A DNA stretch of 13,454 bases from the NCBI GenBank assembly GCA_934395135.1, contig CAKRRK010000033.1, positions 1 to 13,454 of the forward strand. The letters are read 5' to 3'. Below, piece by piece: positions 7,609-13,454 of this stretch (within the stretch, counting starts at the first letter, position 1; each line of letters starts with the position of its first letter). The translations under genes were made by a program, and so were the position numbers. Under the pieces are notes generated by a model, which was not told the origin of the DNA, made no database searches, and saw only the letters and a program-made list of their open reading frames with translations. The stretch is from an uncultured Eubacteriales bacterium. GTDB taxonomy: Bacteria > Bacillota > Clostridia > Oscillospirales > Butyricicoccaceae.

Positions 7609-8583
7609 ATGAACAAAGTGAAAAGAATCGGGATATTAACGAGCGGCGGAGACGCACCGGGCATGAATGCGGTGATTCGCTCCGTGGTGCGGACGGCGGC
7701 CGCCAACGAAATCGAATGCCTTGGGATCCGCCGGGGCTATAACGGCCTGATCAACGGAGATATACGGGAACTGGATGCCAGGGATGCCGACGGCATTATC
7801 AACGAAGGCGGAACGATTCTTTACACCGCGAGATGTTTGGAGTTTCAGACGCCGGAGGGGCTTGAAAAGGCGGCAAACACCTGCAAATACCTTGGAATCG
7901 ATGGATTGATTGCCATCGGCGGCGACGGTACGTTCCGCGGCGCAAGGGAGCTCTCCCGGGCGGGCGTGCCTACCATTGGCATTCCGGGAACCATTGACAA
8001 CGATATTGCCTGCACGGAATATACCATTGGATATGATACCGCCTGCAACACGGCGCTGGACGCCATTGACAAGCTGCGCGATACGATGCGCTCTCACGAG
8101 CGGTGTTCGGTGGTGGAAGTAATGGGACGGCATGCGGGACACATTGCGCTGAACGTGGGCGCGGCCGGCGGCGCGACGTCGATTCTGCTGCCGGAAAATC
8201 CGGTGGATTATGAAACGCAGGTTTTTGAACCGATCCGTTTGGGCAGAATTAAAAACCGGCATCACTTTATTGTAATCGTGGCGGAAGGTGCGGCAAGTGC
8301 CCAGGATGTGGCGCAGAAAATTCTGGAGGCTACCGGCATTGATACCCGGGTGACAATCTTGGGACATGTGCAGCGCGGCGGCTGTCCAACGCTGCGGGAC
8401 CGCGTAATGGCAACAAAGATGGGGTACCATGCCGTGAAAATACTGATGGACGGCCAGACCAATCGAATTGTCTGCTATAAGCAGGATCGGGTAACCGATG
8501 TGGATATTGAAGAAGGGCTTTCCCAGGAAAAAGGTTTGGATCAGGATCTGCTGGCGGCAGTCCATGAGCTTGCCATTGTATAG
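7609..8583 (+). CDS. pfkA: ATP-dependent 6-phosphofructokinase
   Basis: PfkA phosphorylates fructose 6-phosphate to fructose 1,6-bisphosphate, the committing step of glycolysis, in the cytoplasm. The 324-residue length is typical of the bacterial allosteric ATP type. Visible motifs are ILTSGGDAPGMNAVIR near the N terminus, GGDGTF (104-109), GTIDND (127-132) with catalytic Asp130, MGRHAGHIAL and GHVQRGG. Gly107 after Asp106 is equivalent to E. coli Gly104 and marks ATP use; pyrophosphate-dependent enzymes have Asp there. GGAGGAA (7597-7603) sits 5 bases before the ATG. The dnaE-pfkA pairing is common in Firmicutes, where pyk often follows; here a dehydrogenase takes that place with no intervening base. 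Confidence 0.97.
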   Translation: MNKVKRIGILTSGGDAPGMNAVIRSVVRTAAANEIECLGIRRGYNGLINGDIRELDARDADGIINEGGTILYTARCLEFQTPEGLEKAANTCKYLGIDGLIAIGGDGTFRGARELSRAGVPTIGIPGTIDNDIACTEYTIGYDTACNTALDAIDKLRDTMRSHERCSVVEVMGRHAGHIALNVGAAGGATSILLPENPVDYETQVFEPIRLGRIKNRHHFIVIVAEGAASAQDVAQKILEATGIDTRVTILGHVQRGGCPTLRDRVMATKMGYHAVKILMDGQTNRIVCYKQDRVTDVDIEEGLSQEKGLDQDLLAAVHELAIV

Positions 8584-9318
8584 ATGAAAAAAACAGTGCT
8601 GATCACCGGCGCTTCCAGGGGCATCGGCAGGGCGACCGCCCTGCGGTTTGCCAGGGAAGGGTATCAGGTTTGCGCCAATTTTTTTCAATCGGAGGAAATG
8701 GCCCGCAGTCTGCAAAAAGAAATTGACTCATTTGGCGGTTGCTGCAAGCTGATTCAGGCGGATGTCCGGGATTTTCAGGCGGTAAGCCGGATGTTTAAAA
8801 TCGCCCAGGCGGAGTTCGGCAAACTGGACGCGCTGGTGGCGAACGCGGGCATTTCGAGAATGGGGGTGTTTACTTCCGTATCAGAACAGGACTGGGATGA
8901 TGTGATGGGGGTGAACGCCAAAGGGGTATTTCATGCCTGCAAGGGGGCGGTGCCCCTGCTGCTGCAAAACGGCGGCGGCAGCATTGTGACGGTATCCTCC
9001 ATGTGGGGAACCAACGGCAGTTCATGCGAAACCGTGTATTCCGCGTCCAAAGGCGCGGTGATTGCCTTTACAAAGGCCCTGGCCAAGGAACTGGGACCGT
9101 CCCGGATCCGAGTTAACTGTGTCGCACCCGGTGTGGTCGCCACGGATATGCTGCGGGAGGTTTCAGCGGAAACGGTGGATCTGCTGCGGGAACAGACGCC
9201 ACTGGAGCAAATTGGCACGCCGGAACAGATTGCCGACAGCATTTTTTATTTGTCCAGCGAAGCGGCCGCCTTTATTACCGGCAGCGTGCTGCCGGTAAAC
9301 GGAGGCTTTGTGATATAG
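8584..9318 (+). CDS. Short-chain dehydrogenase/reductase; YmfI-like (EF-P 5-aminopentanone reductase) or FabG-like
   Basis: This is a classical SDR of 244 residues. It has the NAD(P)-binding loop TGASRGIG (8-15), NAG (87-89), and the catalytic tetrad Asn111, Ser139, Tyr152, Lys156. Arg12 in the loop favours NADPH. The stretch SSMWG-x-x-x-SSCE (138-149) with VYSASKGA, and the ending ITGSVLPVNGGFVI, resemble YmfI-type reductases, which in B. subtilis reduce 5-aminopentanone on elongation factor P. FabG is the other possibility, but no other fatty-acid gene is nearby. The call between them rests on motif memory and is only moderate. The ATG directly abuts the pfkA stop (TAGATG), and no GGAGG-like site is visible in the preceding 20 bases, so translation probably depends on re-initiation after pfkA. 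It ends the operon; no intrinsic terminator follows. Confidence 0.85.
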   Translation: MKKTVLITGASRGIGRATALRFAREGYQVCANFFQSEEMARSLQKEIDSFGGCCKLIQADVRDFQAVSRMFKIAQAEFGKLDALVANAGISRMGVFTSVSEQDWDDVMGVNAKGVFHACKGAVPLLLQNGGGSIVTVSSMWGTNGSSCETVYSASKGAVIAFTKALAKELGPSRIRVNCVAPGVVATDMLREVSAETVDLLREQTPLEQIGTPEQIADSIFYLSSEAAAFITGSVLPVNGGFVI

Positions 9319-9387
9319 CATTTCTGACCGGCTCCGGCGGCCAATGTTTCAATTGCGTTAAAAAGAAAGCGGCGCCGGCCATTGCTC

Positions 9388-9416
9388 TTGACAGGGAAAA
9401 CGGCATATGGTATTGT
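9388..9416 (+). promoter_or_regulatory. Promoter of the Mn riboswitch-ATPase unit
   Basis: A perfect TTGACA (9388-9393), a 17-base spacer and TATTGT (9411-9416), with TGG immediately before the -10, make a strong sigma-A promoter. The expected start near 9423 coincides with the first paired base of the riboswitch aptamer. Confidence 0.9.
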
Positions 9417-9422
9417 AAAAGC

Positions 9423-9541
9423 ATAACGAAAAGGGAGTAGTTAGCGCCATTTGGCGTTTGCAATGCCGTCAATACGATGTTCTCCTATGTTTTTGCGTGG
9501 GTGAAATCCGGCTTGTAACGAAGTCGCGAGACTTTTGTTGT
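9423..9541 (+). ncRNA. yybP-ykoY (manganese) riboswitch aptamer
   Basis: The family's conserved landmarks appear in order. GGGAGTAG (9433-9440) is the 5' strand of loop L1. P2 is a hairpin, AGCGCC/GGCGTT (9443-9458). P3 opens with GCCG (9465-9468), continues through the L3 strand GTCAATACG (9468-9476), and closes with CCGGC (9508-9512). GCGAGAC (9526-9532) is the 3' strand of L1. P1 pairs 9423-9433 with 9532-9541, with G9428 bulged. P4 seems reduced to a mini-hairpin around AACGAAGT (9517-9524). The family binds Mn2+ between L1 and L3 and controls manganese exporters, often P-type ATPases, which is what follows here. Recognition is from consensus and pairing, without a covariance-model search. 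Confidence 0.88.
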
Positions 9542-9576
9542 AATGTGTGAATTGCAGCAAAAAGGCTCGCTTTTTT
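9526..9576 (+). terminator. Riboswitch expression-platform terminator, exclusive with aptamer P1
   Basis: GCGAG (9526-9530) pairs with CTCGC (9566-9570) at the base. After an A/G mismatch, CTTTT (9532-9536) pairs with AAAAG (9560-9564). With A9559 bulged, GTTGTAAT (9537-9544) pairs with ATTGCAGC (9551-9558), including two G-U pairs, around the loop GTGTGA. TTTTTT (9571-9576) follows directly. The 5' strand is the aptamer's 3' L1 and P1 strand, so bound aptamer and terminator cannot coexist. That predicts termination at low Mn2+ and read-through at high Mn2+. It could also end transcripts reading through from the upstream operon. Confidence 0.85.
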
Positions 9577-9620
9577 CATGCCATTCACGCAAATCTGCTG
9601 ACAAAACGGGGGAAAGCGTT

Positions 9621-12218
9621 ATGAAAGAGTGGTATAAAATACCGGGACGTGATGTGGAACAGGCATTTGAACTATCGGATCAGGGGCTTACCGATGCACA
9701 GATAGAGGAACGGCTTGCGCAGTATGGACCGAACCGCATTGAGGAAGGAAAAAAGAAAGGGGTTCTGCAGATCTTTTTTCGCCAATTTTGCGACTTGCTT
9801 GTGATCATTCTGATTATAGCAGCGCTGATATCTATGGCTTCCGGCAATGTGGAAAGCACAATTGTAATTATTGCGGTCATTACACTGAACGCCGTTTTGG
9901 GCACGGCGCAGCATGTAAAAGCGCAGAAGTCCCTGGAAAGTCTAAAGGCTTTGTCTTCGCCCAATGCCAAGGTCATACGCGGCGGAAGAAAAGTTGAGGT
10001 TTCTTCCGAATGCGTCGTGCCGGGAGACCGGATGATTCTGGAAGCGGGAGATTTGGTCGTAGCCGACGGCCGGATTCTGCACAACTATTCTCTCCGGGTA
10101 AACGAAAGCTCCCTTACGGGAGAATCGGCCAATGTGGAAAAGAGCGATGCAGACATTGTGGGAGAAGCCAGTCTCGGCGACAGAACCAACATGGTGTATT
10201 CCGGCAGCCTTGTGACCTATGGAAGAGCGGAGGTTGTGGTAACCGGCACGGGAATGGAAACGGAACTGGGAAAAATTGCCGGTCTTATGAACGCCACAAA
10301 AGAACGGAAAACGCCGCTGCAGGTCAGTCTGGATGTTTTCAGCGGCCGCCTTGCGGTGATTATACTGGTGATTTCCGCTGTTGTTTTTGGAATTCATATT
10401 TACCGGGGTCAGCCTGTGATGGAATCCCTGATGTTTGCTGTGGCGCTGGCAGTGGCCGCCATTCCGGAAGCGCTTGGCTCGATTGTTACAATTGTGCAGG
10501 CTATGGGAACGCAGAAAATGGCGCGGGAAAATGCCATTATCAAAGAGCTGAAAGCGGTGGAAAGCCTTGGTTGTGTGTCTGTGATCTGTTCCGATAAAAC
10601 CGGTACACTGACGCAGAACAAAATGACAGTGCAGACCCTATATGTTGACGGCCGAACTTTGTCGCCGGGAGAAGCGGATTTGAAACATCCTGCGCATAGA
10701 TATCTGCTTTACAATGCGGTGCTGAACAATGACGCTGTGCTTGCGGATGAAAAAGAAATTGGAGATCCGACGGAGTGCGCCCTGCTTGCTATGGCGCGGG
10801 ACAGCGGGCTGGAGGACGGCTTGCTCCGGAATGCGCTGCCGCGGCTGGAGGAAATTCCGTTTGATTCGGAACGGAAGCTGATGAGCACAAAATATTGCAT
10901 AGACGGCGCGTCTGTGATGCTGACCAAAGGCGCGCTGGATGTACTGTTGAACCGGACGGCATTTCTTTGCACGCAGGACGGCGTCCGGGAGATAACAGAG
11001 GAAGACAAGGAAACGATCCAGCGAAAGAATATGGAATTTTCCCGGGAGGGGCTACGGGTGCTGGCCTTTGCTTATCGGGAGTGGTCTAAGCCGCTGACAA
11101 AAGCTGCCGAGGATGATCTTGTGTTTTTGGGGCTGGTTTCGATGGAGGATCCGCCGCGGAAGGAGTCTGCCGCTGCCGTGTCTGACGCTTGGCGTGCGGG
11201 AATCCGTCCGGTTATGATCACAGGCGACCACAAAGCAACCGCCACTGCTATCGCGAAAAAAATCGGAATTTTCCGAGAAGGCGATTTGGCGGTAGTAGGA
11301 ACGGAATTGGACGAAATGACAGGACAGCAGCTGGAGGAAACCATAGAAAGAATATCGGTGTATGCCAGGGTTTCCCCAGAGAACAAAATACAGATTGTAG
11401 AAGCATGGCAAAAGAAGGGCTATGTTGTTGCGATGACTGGCGACGGTGTAAATGATGCCCCTGCGCTGAAAAAGGCGGACATTGGCGTTGCAATGGGGAT
11501 TACAGGGACAGAGGTGTCCAAAGACGCAGCGGCGATGATTTTGTCGGATGATAATTTTGCTACGATTATCAAAGCGGTGGCGAACGGAAGAAATGTATAC
11601 AAAAATATTAAAAATGCCATTTTATTTTTGCTGTCCGGCAATATGGCGGCTATTTTTGCAGTACTATATACGTCGGTTATGGCGTTGCCCATGCCGTTTC
11701 AGGCAGTGCAGCTTTTGTTCATCAATCTGGTGACAGATTCGCTGCCCGCGCTGGCAATTGGGATGGAGCCTGCGGATAAGGATTTGCTGTCAGAACGGCC
11801 AAGAGATCCGAAGGCTGGCATTTTATCGGGAAGTTTTGTGAGCAAGATTCTGTTGCAGGGAGCGCTGATTGCGGTCTGTACAATGGGGGCGTTTTATGCC
11901 GGACTGCAGACCAGCGCGGCTGTTGCCAGTACAATGGCGTTTGCAGCGTTAACGTTTGCAAGGCTTTTTCATGGATTTAACTGCAGAGGAAAGCATTCTG
12001 TTTTTCGAATGGGATTCCGAAAGAATTGGTATAGCTTGGGCGCATTTCTTCTTGGCACACTGCTGCTTGCGCTGGTGCTTATCGTGCCGGCAATACAGCC
12101 ATGGTTTACAGTGACAAGCCTTACTGGCGTGCAGCTTGCGCAGGTTGCTGTGTTCGCAGCGGCTCCAACGGCAATCATTCAGATTGTAAAACTGATCGCA
12201 GACGCAGCGCGGACTTGA
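9621..12218 (+). CDS. P-type cation-transporting ATPase, probable Mn2+/Ca2+ exporter
   Basis: This 865-residue P2-type pump has TGES in the actuator domain (166-169), the phosphorylation site DKTGTLT (325-331), TGDGVND in the hinge (606-612), and N- and C-terminal membrane helices. In M4 the usual PEGLP is PEALG (282-286), keeping Glu283. In M6 NLVTDSLP (702-709) keeps Asn702 and Asp706. In M5 Asn674 is followed by MAA, so the position of SERCA Glu771 is Ala677. One ion site (site II) is therefore complete, as in SPCA/PMCA pumps. The Mn2+ riboswitch upstream argues for Mn2+ export, as for L. lactis YoaB and pneumococcal MgtA; Ca2+ remains possible. ATG 9621 with GGGGGAAAG before it is chosen, because an in-frame ATG at 9543 lies inside the terminator stem. 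Confidence 0.93.
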   Translation: MKEWYKIPGRDVEQAFELSDQGLTDAQIEERLAQYGPNRIEEGKKKGVLQIFFRQFCDLLVIILIIAALISMASGNVESTIVIIAVITLNAVLGTAQHVKAQKSLESLKALSSPNAKVIRGGRKVEVSSECVVPGDRMILEAGDLVVADGRILHNYSLRVNESSLTGESANVEKSDADIVGEASLGDRTNMVYSGSLVTYGRAEVVVTGTGMETELGKIAGLMNATKERKTPLQVSLDVFSGRLAVIILVISAVVFGIHIYRGQPVMESLMFAVALAVAAIPEALGSIVTIVQAMGTQKMARENAIIKELKAVESLGCVSVICSDKTGTLTQNKMTVQTLYVDGRTLSPGEADLKHPAHRYLLYNAVLNNDAVLADEKEIGDPTECALLAMARDSGLEDGLLRNALPRLEEIPFDSERKLMSTKYCIDGASVMLTKGALDVLLNRTAFLCTQDGVREITEEDKETIQRKNMEFSREGLRVLAFAYREWSKPLTKAAEDDLVFLGLVSMEDPPRKESAAAVSDAWRAGIRPVMITGDHKATATAIAKKIGIFREGDLAVVGTELDEMTGQQLEETIERISVYARVSPENKIQIVEAWQKKGYVVAMTGDGVNDAPALKKADIGVAMGITGTEVSKDAAAMILSDDNFATIIKAVANGRNVYKNIKNAILFLLSGNMAAIFAVLYTSVMALPMPFQAVQLLFINLVTDSLPALAIGMEPADKDLLSERPRDPKAGILSGSFVSKILLQGALIAVCTMGAFYAGLQTSAAVASTMAFAALTFARLFHGFNCRGKHSVFRMGFRKNWYSLGAFLLGTLLLALVLIVPAIQPWFTVTSLTGVQLAQVAVFAAAPTAIIQIVKLIADAART

Positions 12219-12231
12219 TTGACAGAAAAAG

Positions 12232-12260
12232 AAAAAGACAAGCGATCGCTTGTCTTTTTT
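12232..12260. terminator. Bidirectional terminator between the ATPase and metA
   Basis: AAAAAGACAAGC (12232-12243) is perfectly complementary to GCTTGTCTTTTT (12248-12259) around the loop GATC, giving a 12-bp stem with a T run on the plus strand and a matching A run that reads as T on the minus strand. It lies 13 bases after the ATPase stop and 16 bases beyond the metA stop, so it can serve both convergent genes. Confidence 0.93.
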
Positions 12261-12276
12261 ATTCAGCATATAAAAT

Positions 12277-13191
12277 TTATAAAAGGTCAATGTTATAGGG
12301 AGTAGTCTGATAAACATAATAATTCAGCCAGTTGGTATACAGAAGCTGGGCATGGGAACGCCAGCTCACAATGGGCGCATTGGCGGGATCGTCGTTGAAA
12401 AAATAATGGGCCGGGATTTTAGGGTTCAGTTTACGAGTCAAATCCCGATAATATTCGTTGCCCAGCGTGTCTGCATCATATTCGGAGTGCCCCATCACAA
12501 AAATCTGATTGCCGGAGGGAGTAGCTGCAATGTAAACACCGGCTTCGTCGGAATAGGAAAGGAGGCGTATGGCCGGAACCGCCTCCACGTCCTCCCGACG
12601 GATTTCGGTATGTCGGGAATGAGGCGCGTTGAATACATCGTCAAAACCCCGGAAAAGATTTTCTGTTTTACGGAAAAGGCGGTGAGAAAAAATACCGGAG
12701 ATCTTTTCCGGCAGGGTATACTTTGGAATACCGTAATGATAGTAAAGAGCAGCCTGTGCGCCCCAACAAATATGGAACGTGGAGTGAACATTGGTTTTGG
12801 TCCATTCCAATATTTCGCACAATTCCTCCCAATACTCCACGTCCTCATAGGGCATTAGCTCCACTGGCGCGCCGGTGATGATAAAGCCGTCATACTTTTT
12901 GCTGCGGATATCATAAAAGGATTTGTAAAAAGTAAAAAGATGTTTGGAAGGGGTGTTTTTAGGAATATATGATGATGTTTGCACCAAATCAATTTCAATT
13001 TGCAAAGGGGTATTGGAAAGACAACGAAGAAGCTGGGTTTCTGTTGCGATTTTTGTAGGCATCAGGTTTAAAATGCCAATCTTCAGAGGGCGTATATCCT
13101 GCGCCAGGGCACGGTGCTCGGTCATCACAAAAATGTTTTCGCTTTCCAGAACAGACCGGGCAGGCAGACGGTCGGCGATTTTTATCGGCAT
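12277..13191 (-). CDS. metA: Homoserine O-acyltransferase MetA, predicted acetyl-CoA specific
   Basis: MetA acylates L-homoserine, the entry step of methionine synthesis in the cytoplasm. The 304-residue protein starts MPIKIADRLPARSVL, the family N terminus, and has Cys142 in HICWGAQ plus His235 and Glu237 in GHSEYD, the known catalytic triad. In GAPVELMPYEDVEYW residue 111 is Glu. Published work on MetA homologues ties Glu111 to acetyl-CoA use and Gly111 (as in E. coli) to succinyl-CoA use, so this is probably homoserine O-acetyltransferase despite the common succinyltransferase name. The start is set at ATG 13191-13189 because AAGGAGG (13206-13200 on the minus strand) is 8 bases away; a TTG two codons earlier is too close. 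It has its own promoter and no neighbouring methionine gene. No S-box or T-box fits in the short leader. Confidence 0.96.
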   Translation of the reverse strand: MPIKIADRLPARSVLESENIFVMTEHRALAQDIRPLKIGILNLMPTKIATETQLLRCLSNTPLQIEIDLVQTSSYIPKNTPSKHLFTFYKSFYDIRSKKYDGFIITGAPVELMPYEDVEYWEELCEILEWTKTNVHSTFHICWGAQAALYYHYGIPKYTLPEKISGIFSHRLFRKTENLFRGFDDVFNAPHSRHTEIRREDVEAVPAIRLLSYSDEAGVYIAATPSGNQIFVMGHSEYDADTLGNEYYRDLTRKLNPKIPAHYFFNDDPANAPIVSWRSHAQLLYTNWLNYYVYQTTPYNIDLL

Positions 13192-13231
13192 ATACAAAAC
13201 CTCCTTACCTGATTAAAATAATATATCAAAC

Positions 13232-13260
13232 ATTATAGCAAATTTAAAAACCGGACACAA
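13232..13260 (-). promoter_or_regulatory. metA promoter
   Basis: On the minus strand TTGTGT (13260-13255), a 17-base spacer and a perfect TATAAT (13237-13232) preceded by TGC form an extended -10 promoter. The predicted start near 13225 leaves a leader of only about 34 bases, too short for a methionine riboswitch. If metA is regulated at this promoter, it is by a protein or by supply of initiating nucleotide, not by a leader RNA. Confidence 0.8.
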
Positions 13261-13303
13261 TATTATCTGGCAAAAAAAGAGATGATATTATGTTGAAAAA
13301 AAC

Positions 13304-13371
13304 TGTTGACAATTCAAAAATCTTGTGCTATTCTATAAAAGCACCATCGAAAAAGCAGACCATTGTCAACA
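13304..13371. repeat. 10-bp inverted repeat flanking the P1 core promoter
   Basis: TGTTGACAAT (13304-13313), which contains the P1 -35 box, is repeated exactly in reverse complement as ATTGTCAACA (13362-13371), about 20 bases after the expected P1 start. The 48-base gap contains the -10 and start site. It could be a paired operator or chance similarity to a -35 box on the other strand. Confidence 0.4.
13306..13334 (+). promoter_or_regulatory. Upstream member of a tandem plus-strand promoter pair (rRNA-operon style, P1)
   Basis: TTGACA (13306-13311), a 17-base spacer and TATTCT (13329-13334) with TGC before the -10. The A/T-rich tract upstream (13271-13304) could act as an UP element. It is divergent from metA and drives whatever begins beyond the right edge. 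Confidence 0.75.
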
Positions 13372-13392
13372 ACAAATAGCAAAAAAAAGGAA

Positions 13393-13421
13393 TTGACAAA
13401 GGGAGCGAGAGGTGGTAAGAT
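13393..13421 (+). promoter_or_regulatory. Downstream member of the tandem promoter pair (P2)
   Basis: TTGACA (13393-13398), a 17-base spacer and TAAGAT (13416-13421) with TGG before the -10, preceded by an A tract (13380-13388). The -10 lies 87 bases after that of P1. The remaining 33 bases to the window edge contain no gene start with a ribosome site, and AACGCC (13431-13436) can fold onto GGGGTT (13441-13446) with one mismatch. Two strong, closely spaced promoters followed by a structured non-coding leader suggest an rRNA operon just outside the window. That identity is an inference. Confidence 0.75.
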
Positions 13422-13454
13422 AGAGAAGTTAACGCCGAGAGGGGTTAGCGAGAA

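Noticed and set aside
7636..8715. A 359-codon minus-strand open frame across pfkA and the SDR start
   Set aside because: It runs opposite two clearly conserved genes and shows no family motif.
9334..9378. CCGGCG/CGCCGG pairing after the SDR as a terminator
   Set aside because: Only 6 bp around a 33-base loop, and no T run follows.
9543..9620. An in-frame ATG that would extend the ATPase by 26 residues
   Set aside because: It lies within the terminator stem, has no ribosome site, and the added residues do not look like a pump N terminus. ATG 9621 has a GGGGGAAAG site.
13192..13197. TTG start two codons upstream of metA ATG
   Set aside because: Only 2 bases separate it from AAGGAGG; ATG 13191 has ideal spacing and gives the family numbering.
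13341..13369. A minus-strand promoter using TTGACA at 13369-13364
   Set aside because: No -10 like sequence occurs at 16-18 base spacing; the position reads TGGTGC.

Overview
The window looks like a chromosomal core segment of a Gram-positive anaerobe of the class Clostridia. The evidence is the murB-rapZ-yvcK-whiA-dnaE-pfkA gene order, strong Shine-Dalgarno sites, TTGACA promoters with extended -10 elements, and a type IIb-like MurB. Base composition looks moderately GC-rich (about half), which fits Christensenellales or Oscillospirales-type Clostridia better than low-GC Clostridium. The genus cannot be fixed from the sequence alone.

Layout. Positions 2-118 are the 3' end of an upstream plus-strand gene, possibly a PHP-family hydrolase, closed by an intrinsic terminator. 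An extended -10 promoter near 185-193 then starts a tightly packed plus-strand operon: murB (260-1159), rapZ (1175-2032), yvcK (GTG start, 2037-3152), whiA (TTG start, 3177-4076), dnaE (4073-7582, overlapping whiA by 4 bases), pfkA (7609-8583) and a short-chain dehydrogenase resembling YmfI/FabG (8584-9318). Gaps are 0 to 26 bases. A second promoter inside the 3' end of dnaE probably boosts pfkA. The cluster links peptidoglycan precursor synthesis, control of cell-wall and carbon metabolism, replication and glycolysis.

The 302-base gap after the dehydrogenase holds the clearest regulatory element: a consensus promoter, then a yybP-ykoY (Mn2+) riboswitch aptamer, then a terminator hairpin built partly from the aptamer's own 3' strand. 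This reads as a transcriptional ON switch for the following P-type cation ATPase (9621-12218). The pump has a PEALG motif in place of PEGLP and keeps only one of the two SERCA-type ion sites, so it is most likely a Mn2+ and/or Ca2+ exporter.

A palindromic bidirectional terminator (12232-12260) separates the ATPase from a convergent minus-strand metA (12277-13191). MetA carries glutamate at position 111, which predicts acetyl-CoA rather than succinyl-CoA use. Upstream of metA, the last 150 bases hold two strong plus-strand promoters 87 bases apart that fire out of the window, in the style of an rRNA operon. No mobile element, CRISPR array, tRNA or phage gene is visible. The window is mainly conserved core genome, and its most notable features are regulatory.
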